Assembly (NCBI GenBank): GCA_003232155.1
Contig: QILY01000215.1
Span: forward strand, 1 to 6,874
DNA: 6,874 nt
DNA from: Maribacter sp.
GTDB taxonomy: Bacteria > Bacteroidota > Bacteroidia > Flavobacteriales > Flavobacteriaceae
Direction: 5' to 3'
The notes beneath the pieces are model-generated. The model saw only the letters and a program-made list of their open reading frames with translations. It was not told the origin of the DNA and searched no databases. The number at the start of each line of letters is the position of its first letter. Within the stretch, counting starts at the first letter, position 1. Shown piece by piece: positions 1 through 4,728 of the stretch. The position numbers and the translations under genes were made by a program.

Positions 1-15
1 GGAAGATTGTTAGTT

Positions 16-56
16 TTGCCCCGTACCCTCTTGCACAACAAGAGGGTACGGGGCAA
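16..56. other. Perfect 17-bp inverted repeat (strong hairpin)
   Basis: The arms at 16-32 and 40-56 are perfectly complementary, with a 7-base loop (GCACAAC). The stem is GC-rich in a AT-rich neighbourhood (core GCCCCGTACCCTC). Neither side carries a T-run in the position a Rho-independent terminator needs: reading rightwards the stem is followed by TTGG, and reading leftwards by AACTA. It may be the factor-assisted 3' end of a gene lying left of the window, or a mobile-element end. The structure is certain; its role is not known. Confidence 0.6.
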
Positions 57-302
57 TTGGTTGATGTATTTTGGCACTGATAGGCTTAGTGAGTGATAAG
101 TTCAGCATACCTACTGAAGTACAATATTGTAATTCTATCTACCCCCTGTAAACATTGAGCAGTTACTGTTACGGACTGGATTGAATCATCATTTTTCGGA
201 AAAGGCATCTATATAGGGGTAACGATCTCCACAGTAAGTTGTAGGTCTTTTGTTCTGTGACTACTCAATAAATGAATAAAATATTTTTTTTCAAAACTTC
301 GA
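57..302. other. Intergenic stretch, no gene recognised
   Basis: All frames on both strands are broken by stops and no RNA gene was recognised. A short plus-strand stretch from 162 reads VTVTDWIE, faintly like the start of REP-associated tyrosine transposases, but it is too short to call. The AT-rich end (about 268-302) contains the ATG at 272 that could have been the original start region of the decayed methyltransferase. Confidence 0.5.
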
Positions 303-947
303 ACTTATGAACAATAGAAAAATGCTAAAGAATGGGTAAAAGTTATAGATAATGAACAAATTGGTTCAAGAGAATTTACGAACAAGGCTATTGAAACCAT
401 TCTCCTTGAAACATCTGAGAGGAAAATACTTGATGTCGGATGTGGAGAAGGATGGCTTACCCGTCGTATGAGCAAAATGGGAAAAATTGCAGTGGGTATT
501 GACGCGATTGAAACTTTATTGCTCAATGCAAGATCAAAAGGGCCTGAATCATTTTATCAAATGAGCTATGAGGATATCATAGCTGGTGAAAAAATTCCCG
601 AAGCCCCCTACGATATGGCGGTATTTAATTTTTGTCTCTATCAAAACGAAGGACTCGATACTCTGCTTCAAAAAACAAAAAAGTCATTGGTTAAAAATGG
701 AAAAATACTAATCCAGACACTCCACCCTTACTTCCTATTCAGTAATGGGTTAGAATATAAAAGCCAGATGATTTCCGACTCATGGAAAGGGCTTTCTGGA
801 GATTTCTCCGATGGACATAAATGGTATGCACGTACGTTTGAAGATTGGATATCTATTATTTCGACATCTGGTATGAAGGTGGTCGATTTAAGAGAAATTA
901 TTGATTCGAATAAAAAACCAATTTCATTGATTTTAAAGATTGCATGA
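303..947 (+). pseudogene. Class I SAM-dependent methyltransferase, nonsense mutation near N-terminus
   Basis: The frame is open from 318 to the stop at 945-947, about 209 codons. It carries the Rossmann-type methyltransferase signature: motif I ILDVGCGEGWL (426-458), an acidic strand-2 end VGID (495-506), the strand-4 region VFNFCLYQ near 625-650, and ILIQTLHPYF in the second half. Homology-like sequence continues upstream of 318 (TYEQ, a stop, then KNAKEWVKVID), so TAG at 315-317 interrupts the N-terminal helix that normally precedes motif I. No ATG, GTG or TTG lies between that stop and motif I. The ATG at 468 comes after motif I and would give a protein without the SAM-binding loop, so it is not a convincing start. 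The substrate cannot be told; the family includes small-molecule methyltransferases. The C-terminus looks complete. I call it a recent pseudogene, since only the start region is damaged. A sequencing error at 315 is the main alternative. Confidence 0.7.
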
Positions 948-1099
948 ATATAAAGTTATTGGTCTGATGTCAGGCAGATCACTTGATGGATCAGATATTG
1001 CATATTGCAATATTTGGAAGAAAGAATACGAGTAGCATCATATCATACTCTGATGAAATGCGTGAGAATTAAAAAAACTCTATTTATGGATCGGCCGAG
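944..1099 (+). pseudogene. anmK: Decayed 5' fragment of anhydro-N-acetylmuramic acid kinase
   Basis: Codons 952-1032 read KVIGLMSGRSLDG, then SDIAYCNIWKKEYE. This is the N-terminal glycine-rich sugar-kinase loop of AnmK (family form VIGLMSGTSLDGxDIA), with the Thr replaced by Arg. The likely start is ATG at 944-946, overlapping the methyltransferase stop as ATGA, but it is one base out of frame with the signature, so an indel lies around 950-955. Codon 1033-1035 is TAG. After another frame change, 1046-1099 reads YSDEMREN, a stop, then KNSIYGSAE. This fits the next conserved part of the family, where YSDEWRExLKNAI-SAE is usual. AnmK phosphorylates and opens 1,6-anhydro-MurNAc in peptidoglycan recycling. 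Only about 50 of roughly 350 residues remain, with two frameshifts and two stops, so it is non-functional. The identification rests on the signature and is fairly firm. Confidence 0.75.
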
Positions 1100-1323
1100 G
1101 CAAGATGGAGTTGCTTAATGAAAAAGAGGTCGCCTAGATTTATAGCGCAATATGCAACACAAAAAATAGTGATATTATATTTTCAGAATTATAATATTAC
1201 GACCTACTTAATGGATAATATCCTATGATTTCAATATTTCCATTTGAGTCTCTAAAATATTTTATTAATTGGGTGGAAGAATTTAAATATCCACTACGTT
1301 TTGTCCAATATACTATATAGAAA
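1100..1323. other. Unidentified, probably decayed sequence
   Basis: No intact gene is visible. One plus-strand frame reads KMELLNEKEVA, a stop, then IYSAICNTKNSDIIFSEL, with further stops. It continues into a 31-codon open stretch from ATG 1225 to TAG 1318-1320 (MISIFPFESLKYFINWVEEF and on). The amino-acid composition looks protein-like, and the last frame is the one used by the transposase relic downstream. I do not recognise it as AnmK or as the N-terminus of an IS200 transposase. It is probably what remains between two truncated genes. Confidence 0.35.
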
Positions 1324-1551
1324 GTCCAATCACAAGATGTAAGTAGTTTGGTCAAGAAGCTGAAGGGTAGGAGTTCGAGAAAACTCCAGCAGGAATTCCC
1401 TGATTTGAAGAAGCGTTACTGGGGGCGGCATTTTTGGACGATCGGCTTTGGATGTTAGAGTACGGGAAACATTACCGATAAAATGGTGAACGAGTATTTG
1501 GAACATCATCGAAAATCGGACAATGGCACAGATTCTTTTATCCTAGAGTGA
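1324..1551 (+). pseudogene. tnpA: IS200/IS605-type transposase TnpA, C-terminal relic with internal stop
   Basis: The frame reads VSSLVKKLKGRSSRKLQQEF, then PDLKKRYWGRHFW, TIGFGC, a stop, STGNITDKMVNEYLEHHR, and ends at TGA 1549-1551. These are the hallmarks of the Y1 transposases of the IS200/IS605 family: the LKGRSS helix, the YWGRHFW strand, and the C-terminal helix with the nucleophilic tyrosine (codon 1495-1497 in NEYLEHH). TnpA normally has about 130-155 residues; about 75 codons are present. The N-terminal half with the HUH metal-binding motif is missing, with TAG at 1318-1320 just upstream. The internal stop at 1456-1458 looks like a TGG-to-TAG change, since the family usually reads GCWSTGNIT here. 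The element cannot move by itself. Downstream hairpins at 1562-1602 probably belong to its right end. Confidence 0.85.
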
Positions 1552-1561
1552 TTGCGTTCTG

Positions 1562-1602
1562 CTGACTTAAGTCAGATTTAGAAACCTATGGACTTCAAGT
1601 CC
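1562..1602 (+). mobile_element. Probable right-end hairpins of the IS200/IS605 relic
   Basis: A perfect 14-bp palindrome CTGACTTAAGTCAG lies at 1562-1575. A 6-bp stem GGACTT/AAGTCC around a single base follows at 1590-1602, inside AAACCTATGGACTTCAAG. Short subterminal hairpins a few tens of bases after tnpA are what IS200/IS605 elements use as TnpA recognition structures, and the transposase relic stops only 10 bp before. I infer that this is the right end. No matching left end was found, in keeping with truncation. Confidence 0.55.
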
Positions 1603-1662
1603 GCACGGATTAACAAATATTGAATGCTCAAATTTCTATAATTGTATGGCATTTCTTGCGCC

Positions 1663-1687
1663 TGCACGAAGTTGCAAACTTCGCACA
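1663..1687. repeat. REP-like imperfect hairpin
   Basis: CGAAGTT (1667-1673) and AACTTCG (1677-1683) form a 7-bp stem around GCA. It is extended after a 2-base internal loop by TG (1663-1664) and CA (1686-1687). The form (short stem, internal mismatch, tiny loop, extragenic position) resembles REP-type palindromes mobilised by Y1 transposases. Only one copy is in the window, so repetitiveness is not shown. Confidence 0.35.
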
Positions 1688-1762
1688 GCGGGATCTCACT
1701 ATTTGCAGGTTTCGGGGGAACCACTATTAAGCGCGAACTTAGGTTATTACGATATTTTAGGT

Positions 1763-2176
1763 CTAATGGGGCAATTTGTCTTTAAAAAGACCGTATAAAA
1801 ATGTTCCTAAAATAGAGCCTGCTATCACAACCAATATAGGTAAATAGCCAGCACCCAATAAAGTAAACATAGGTCCAGGACATGTTCCTGCCAATGCCCA
1901 ACCTAGTCCAAATATGATTCCGCCGAACATATATCGACTAAAACTTTTAGCTTTTGGACTGAATTTAATTTCTTCTCCGTGAAAAGATTTGATTTTAAAT
2001 CGTTTTATTGATTGTACTATAATTATGCCGATAACTAATGCAGAGCCAATAATTCCATACATATGGAAAGATTCAAACTTGAACATTTCGTAGATACGGA
2101 ACCAAGATGCTGCTTCTGACTTAAACATTGTAATTCCGAAAACTATGCCGATTAAAAGATAAGATACTGTTCTCAT
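1763..2176 (-). CDS. YeeE/YedE-type sulfur transporter, C-terminal half (DUF6691-like)
   Basis: This 137-residue membrane protein corresponds to the second half of YeeE/YedE (TsuA-like) proteins, which carry thiosulfate and related sulfur compounds across the inner membrane. Hydrophobic segments lie at about residues 3-18, 39-57, 83-105 and 112-132. The family signature is GGIIFGLGWALAGTCPGP at 85-102; its cysteine, C99, corresponds to the conserved G-x-C-P-G cysteine of the C-terminal half. The ATG start follows the stop of the N-terminal half by 4 bases, so the two are almost certainly translated from one mRNA and assemble as a pair. Length is normal for the split form. No clear terminator follows; the DNA downstream is decayed mobile-element sequence. 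The family is firm; the exact substrate is inferred. Confidence 0.85.
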   Translation of the reverse strand: MRTVSYLLIGIVFGITMFKSEAASWFRIYEMFKFESFHMYGIIGSALVIGIIIVQSIKRFKIKSFHGEEIKFSPKAKSFSRYMFGGIIFGLGWALAGTCPGPMFTLLGAGYLPILVVIAGSILGTFLYGLFKDKLPH

Positions 2177-2180
2177 ACTA

Positions 2181-2738
2181 TTAAAATAATAAGGGAAAGA
2201 TGAAATGAATCATTGTTAAGCCACCTATAAAAAATCCAATGACCGCAATAAGAGAGGGTAGTTGCAATTCACTAAGACCAGAAATAGCATGACCAGAAGT
2301 GCACCCACCTGCGTAACGCGTTCCAAAACCTACCATAAGTCCGCTAATAGTCAATATAGCCAGGCTTTTAAAATCGGTCAATGCTTCCAGGTCATAAAGT
2401 TCAATAGGTAAGTAAGCTTTACCTGCACTATTAAAACCAAGTGATTGTAGGTCGCTTATCGTATCTGGAGTAATCGCCACAGCGGTATCTACAGAGAGAA
2501 AATGAGCGCTTATAAAACCCCCGATGATTGCACCTAGAACCACAATAAGATTCCAACGCTGTGCTTTCCAATCAAATTTGAAAAAGTCTACTTTATTACC
2601 TGCGCCACATATTGTACACATTGTTCTGAGGTTTGAAGACATTCCAAACCTCTTGCCCACCATAAGCAATAAGAACATGATCAAAGCAATCATTGGGCCT
2701 GAAACGTACCACGGCCAAGGTTCATATATCCAATTCAT
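2181..2738 (-). CDS. YeeE/YedE-type sulfur transporter, N-terminal half
   Basis: This 185-residue membrane protein forms the first half of a split YeeE/YedE transporter. It begins MNWIYEPWPWYVSGP, a typical opening of the family, followed by membrane segments at about 12-28, 63-81, 125-142 and 162-183. The signature GTRYAGGCTSGHAISG at 139-154 contains C146, equivalent to a cysteine needed for thiosulfate passage in characterised TsuA. A CTIC pair (C41, C44) sits between the first two segments. I chose ATG at 2738; an in-frame TTG at 2756 would add six residues, but it overlaps the proposed -7 element and lies above the family start. Operator and promoter candidates lie directly upstream, so this is the first gene of a two-gene transporter unit. 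Thiosulfate is the best-supported substrate for the family; other sulfane-sulfur compounds are possible. Confidence 0.88.
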   Translation of the reverse strand: MNWIYEPWPWYVSGPMIALIMFLLLMVGKRFGMSSNLRTMCTICGAGNKVDFFKFDWKAQRWNLIVVLGAIIGGFISAHFLSVDTAVAITPDTISDLQSLGFNSAGKAYLPIELYDLEALTDFKSLAILTISGLMVGFGTRYAGGCTSGHAISGLSELQLPSLIAVIGFFIGGLTMIHFIFPLLF

Positions 2739-2753
2739 ACATTTATTTTTTTG

Positions 2754-2761
2754 CAAATGAA
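2754..2761 (-). promoter_or_regulatory. -7 promoter element of the yeeE unit
   Basis: The minus strand reads TTCATTTG, five of six matches to the Bacteroidota -7 consensus TAnnTTTG. It ends 15 bases before the ATG at 2738 and begins 22 bases below the box at 2784-2797, the same spacing as at the 33-codon ORF promoter. It is weak alone but supported by the repeated geometry. Confidence 0.45.
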
Positions 2762-2783
2762 CTCCATATATAGCAATCTATAT

Positions 2784-2797
2784 GTAACATGGGTTAC
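2784..2797 (-). promoter_or_regulatory. Candidate Crp/Fnr operator, yeeE unit
   Basis: This is a perfect 5-4-5 inverted repeat, GTAACCCATGTTAC on the minus strand, 45 bases upstream of the yeeE ATG. Related boxes stand before the 33-codon ORF/DUF2892 unit and before the rhodanese operon. A Crp/Fnr gene lies next to these units and is the obvious candidate to bind it. Confidence 0.6.
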
Positions 2798-2913
2798 TCA
2801 AAAGGGCAAATGATGAAAAAAACACTCGATATTTTTAAATTTTGTATGCCAGAGCTATCTTCTTTACAGCGAATCGAATACCACATTTAGAGAACTATTT
2901 AGTTCTTTTGCTG

Positions 2914-2953
2914 ATATAAAAAAAGAGGAAATGGTCAGCATTTCATCTCTTTT
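2914..2953 (-). terminator. Rho-independent terminator after the DUF2892 gene
   Basis: The arms at 2921-2933 and 2939-2953 pair over 13 bp with a 2-base bulge and a 5-base loop (CTGAC on the minus strand). The minus-strand transcript continues into a seven-base T-run. The hairpin begins 29 bases after the DUF2892 stop, so it separates that unit from the yeeE unit downstream. It has T-runs on both sides and could act in either direction, but no plus-strand gene approaches it. Confidence 0.8.
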
Positions 2954-2982
2954 CAAATTTAACCAAATAAATAAACAAATTT

Positions 2983-3189
2983 TCAATTTTTGACCTTACA
3001 AGTGTTTAGGCCAAAAATAGTATAGATTGGGCAAAAACTGACAAAGCTAGTCAGTACAAAGATCCCTGATAATGCTAAAAGAACATAAGCTAATATTCCA
3101 TCAATTACTTTGAAATAGTATAAAAGAGAAATAACTAATGCGACAAGAATTCGGATTATGCGGTCAAGTCCGCCCATATTTTTTTTCAT
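2983..3189 (-). CDS. DUF2892 (YgaP-like transmembrane domain) protein
   Basis: This is a 68-residue inner-membrane protein of the DUF2892 family. The N-terminal signature NMGGLDRIIRI (residues 4-14) is followed by two hydrophobic segments (about 13-27 and 31-50). The C-terminal signature is FCPIYTIFGLNTC, with cysteines C53 and C64. In YgaP this domain is fused to a rhodanese and anchors it in the membrane. As a separate gene it is often found with rhodanese, persulfide dioxygenase and YeeE genes, so a role in membrane handling of sulfane sulfur is inferred. I chose ATG at 3189; the longer reading from TTG 3222 would overlap the 33-codon ORF and add residues outside the family. It starts 10 bases after that ORF and is followed by a strong terminator. 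Confidence 0.85.
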   Translation of the reverse strand: MKKNMGGLDRIIRILVALVISLLYYFKVIDGILAYVLLALSGIFVLTSFVSFCPIYTIFGLNTCKVKN

Positions 3190-3199
3190 AATTATTGTT

Positions 3200-3301
3200 T
3201 TAATTTGTATTAAAATATTCAATCAAAAGAATGACAATCGTTACTAGTCCAACACAAGTAAGGCATACTAGCAAAAACTTCATCCATTTGGTTAATTTCA
3301 T
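3200..3301 (-). CDS. Small single-pass membrane protein, 33 codons (hypothetical)
   Basis: I do not recognise this protein. From ATG 3301 it begins MKLTKWMKFLLVC; an almost unbroken hydrophobic stretch runs over residues 9-27, with cysteines C13 and C16, and it ends EYFNTN. Basic residues before the segment and an acidic residue after it would suit a single membrane helix with the N-terminus inside. It lies between a box-promoter pair and the DUF2892 gene, whose ATG is 10 bases beyond its stop. The predicted -7 element at 3305-3312 would put the transcript start at or just past ATG 3301, so the true start may be the second in-frame ATG at 3283 (27 residues), or the mRNA may be leaderless. It could be a coupling leader for DUF2892 or simply untranslated leader. 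That it is a gene is plausible, not proven. Confidence 0.45.
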   Translation of the reverse strand: MKLTKWMKFLLVCLTCVGLVTIVILLIEYFNTN

Positions 3302-3304
3302 ATT

Positions 3305-3312
3305 CAAAATTA
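3305..3312 (-). promoter_or_regulatory. -7 promoter element of the 33-codon ORF/DUF2892 unit
   Basis: The minus strand reads TAATTTTG, a full match to TAnnTTTG. It lies 22 bases below the box at 3335-3348. The expected start of transcription is about 3300, giving a leader of roughly 110 bases before DUF2892 that contains the small ORF. Confidence 0.55.
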
Positions 3313-3334
3313 AAAAATAGAATTCTCTTATCTT

Positions 3335-3348
3335 GTGACAATTGCTAC
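3335..3348 (-). promoter_or_regulatory. Candidate Crp/Fnr operator, 33-codon ORF/DUF2892 unit
   Basis: GTAGCAATTGTCAC on the minus strand is a 5-4-5 repeat with one mismatch. It contains a GTGA/TCAC-type half site and shares 12 of 14 positions with the rhodanese box (GTAACTATTGTCAC). It lies 22 bases above a full TAnnTTTG element. Confidence 0.55.
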
Positions 3349-3370
3349 AGACGGATTTTTCTAAATTGGA

Positions 3371-3397
3371 ATTAAAAGAGGATAAAAAGCTACCCTC
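3371..3397 (-). terminator. Weak terminator after the Crp/Fnr gene
   Basis: On the minus strand GAGGGTA pairs with TATCCTC (7 bp including one G-U) around a 6-base loop and is followed by TTTTAAT. It begins 41 bases after the regulator's stop and before the next box-promoter pair, so it plausibly ends the regulator mRNA. Confidence 0.5.
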
Positions 3398-3438
3398 AAA
3401 AATAGTCCATGATTTAAAAGGAAGAAAAAGGAGTTGGA

Positions 3439-4083
3439 TTAGTTGGTAGAAAATAGTTCTATAGATCCTTTACTTAAATTAAGTTTACCTTCATGTTCCA
3501 GTTTCTTCAACAAACGTGAAATAACTTCTCTTGAAGAACCAAGGTCATCAGCAATTTCTTGATGGGTACTTTTTAAAATTGTACTGTTTTTTATTTGAAC
3601 CTCTTTTTTAAGATATTCGAGCAAGCGAATATCTTTATGTGAGAAGGTCAATATTTCAATTACGTTGAGTAATTCTTCGAATTTGCCATGGAAGAGTTCA
3701 TATACAAATTCGTTCCATTTAGGGTGCTTTCTTGCTACGACTATGACCTTATCTGCAGGTATTAACACTATTTGTGCATCTTCTACGATAACAGCCTTTA
3801 CTTGGCTCTCGCAATTCCGTATTAATGTAGTCAGGGACATGACACAACTTTCCCCTGGTTTGATATAATATAGTAGCACTTCATTGCCGTTCTTGGGTTC
3901 TTCTTTAAACACCTTGGCCAATCCGGAAACTAGTAAGGGAATCACTTTTACGTATTCTCCCTGTCGTAAAATGACTGTACCTGCCTCGAAAGTTGTCATA
4001 GAACTAATAGAGACTATATCTGCTTTAAGTTCAGGCATTTTGGCCAATTCAGGAAAATACTGGTCTAATACTGTGGCAATCAT
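3439..4083 (-). CDS. Crp/Fnr-family transcriptional regulator
   Basis: This is a 214-residue cytoplasmic regulator of normal family length. Residues about 20-115 form the cyclic-nucleotide-binding-like fold (EAGTVILRQGE 33-43, LYYIKPGESC 71-80), about 120-145 the dimer helix, and 150-210 a winged helix-turn-helix (THQEIADDLGSSREVISRLL 173-192). The recognition helix has R185, E186 and R190, the spacing used by CRP to read GTGA. The cAMP-binding Arg-Ser pair is absent (CESQ at that place), and there is no N-terminal iron-sulfur cysteine cluster as in FNR. The only cysteines, C80 and C91, lie in the effector pocket. I infer thiol or persulfide sensing from these and from the sulfur genes on both sides. 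Boxes of matching 5-4-5 form occur upstream of three neighbouring units but not obviously upstream of this gene. A weak -7 match (TTGCTTTG, 4107-4114) could serve it. Confidence 0.88.
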   Translation of the reverse strand: MIATVLDQYFPELAKMPELKADIVSISSMTTFEAGTVILRQGEYVKVIPLLVSGLAKVFKEEPKNGNEVLLYYIKPGESCVMSLTTLIRNCESQVKAVIVEDAQIVLIPADKVIVVARKHPKWNEFVYELFHGKFEELLNVIEILTFSHKDIRLLEYLKKEVQIKNSTILKSTHQEIADDLGSSREVISRLLKKLEHEGKLNLSKGSIELFSTN

Positions 4084-4172
4084 TTTTTATATAGCTAACT
4101 AATTCGCAAAGCAATATGAGTTTAGAAGTTTGTTTGCACATCTTCAACATTTGAGGCTTTGAATTCTAATTG

Positions 4173-4334
4173 TTAGTATTCATCACGTTTCCTTTCTAGC
4201 CTATCCAATCTTTTTTCAATAGTTCCCAATTTCTGGGGAATGGGAATATGGGTCTTTTTACATCAATCCCGAAAGGGCCAGTGTCGCTATGAATTTGTTT
4301 TGCAATTGTATCATACTCTTCATTTTGCTGTCAT
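4173..4334 (-). pseudogene. Decayed small gene, coiled-coil protein of about 53 residues
   Basis: ATG at 4334 lies 6 bases after the lipoprotein rhodanese stop, the position expected for the next gene of the operon, but it reads only MTAK before a stop. One base out of phase the sequence continues NEEYDTIAKQIHSDTGPFGID. A second shift then gives KKTHIPIPQKLGTIEKRLD, then RLERKRDEY and a stop at 4173-4175. The second shift is explained by one lost base in the codon after FGID (GCT AAA AAG expected, GTAAAAAG seen). The joined product resembles short Bacteroidota proteins with a GIDAKKTHI-type motif followed by a charged helix (IEKRLDRLE). I recall this pattern but could not check it, and no function is known to me. 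Two frameshifts argue for a dead gene; an assembly error is less likely. Confidence 0.5.
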
Positions 4335-4340
4335 AAACGG

Positions 4341-4715
4341 CTATTTATTTTTAGTACTCCATTCGCTATAGCCACCTGAATAATCGAAAATGGATTTAAA
4401 ACCCAATTCTTTTAATTTCTCACTTGCCTTTTTACTTCTACCACCCATTTTACAATATAGATAAATAGGTTTCTCTTTGTCTAAAAGCTGCATCTTTTCA
4501 ATAAAAGTTTCGCTGTCCATGATGTTTATATTAGTTGCATCATCTATATGCCCTTCAGAATATTCTTCTGGTGTTCGCACATCTACCAGTTGAACATCTT
4601 TACCTATGACATGGGTTTTGAGGGTTTTTAAATCAATAACAGTCGGTTGTGTCGTTTTCTGAGAATTACAAGAAATCAGTATTGAAAAAACGAAAAGAAG
4701 GGTTAACTTTTTCAT
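4341..4715 (-). CDS. Rhodanese-domain lipoprotein
   Basis: This 124-residue protein starts with a lipoprotein signal (KK, a hydrophobic core at about 4-12, then lipobox LISC with C16), so it should be anchored to a membrane outside the cytoplasm. The remainder is one rhodanese domain: DVRTPEEYSEGHI at 45-57, active-site loop CKMGGRS at 88-94 with catalytic C88, and the C-terminal GGYSEW at 114-119. Rhodaneses transfer sulfane sulfur through a cysteine persulfide. The loop of six residues after Cys is of the sulfur-transferase rather than phosphatase type. It follows the other rhodanese gene by 13 bases and is surely co-transcribed with it. With the YeeE pair nearby, delivery of sulfane sulfur to the importer is a reasonable inference; disposal of periplasmic polysulfide is another. 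Confidence 0.9.
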   Translation of the reverse strand: MKKLTLLFVFSILISCNSQKTTQPTVIDLKTLKTHVIGKDVQLVDVRTPEEYSEGHIDDATNINIMDSETFIEKMQLLDKEKPIYLYCKMGGRSKKASEKLKELGFKSIFDYSGGYSEWSTKNK

Positions 4716-4728
4716 AGTTTTATTTTGA

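Noticed and set aside
16..56. Rho-independent terminator
   Set aside because: The stem is strong, but neither side has the required T-run, so only a hairpin is claimed.
162..173. GTTACTGTTAC as a further copy of the operator box
   Set aside because: It is a direct repeat of GTTAC rather than an inverted one and has the wrong spacing.
162..233. REP-associated transposase fragment (VTVTDWIE)
   Set aside because: Only about eight residues look alike and the following residues do not continue the family pattern.
468..947. Methyltransferase gene starting at ATG 468
   Set aside because: This start comes after the GxGxG-type SAM-binding motif (426-458), which lies in the same open frame, so it would remove an essential part; the locus is better described as a gene with a stop at 315-317.
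2739..2756. TTG start of the yeeE N-terminal half
   Set aside because: It overlaps the predicted -7 element and would precede the family-typical MNWIYEPWPW beginning at 2738.
2524..2760. Plus-strand open frame antisense to yeeE
   Set aside because: It mirrors the coding strand of a well-supported membrane protein and has no recognisable motif; the same holds for plus-strand open frames within the Crp/Fnr gene and the amidohydrolase.
2891..2906. Palindrome AGAACTATTTAGTTCT
   Set aside because: It is a short AT-rich palindrome with no matching site elsewhere in the window and no clear relation to a promoter; it may be chance.
3190..3222. TTG start of the DUF2892 gene
   Set aside because: The added residues are outside the family and overlap the end of the 33-codon ORF; ATG 3189 directly precedes the family signature.
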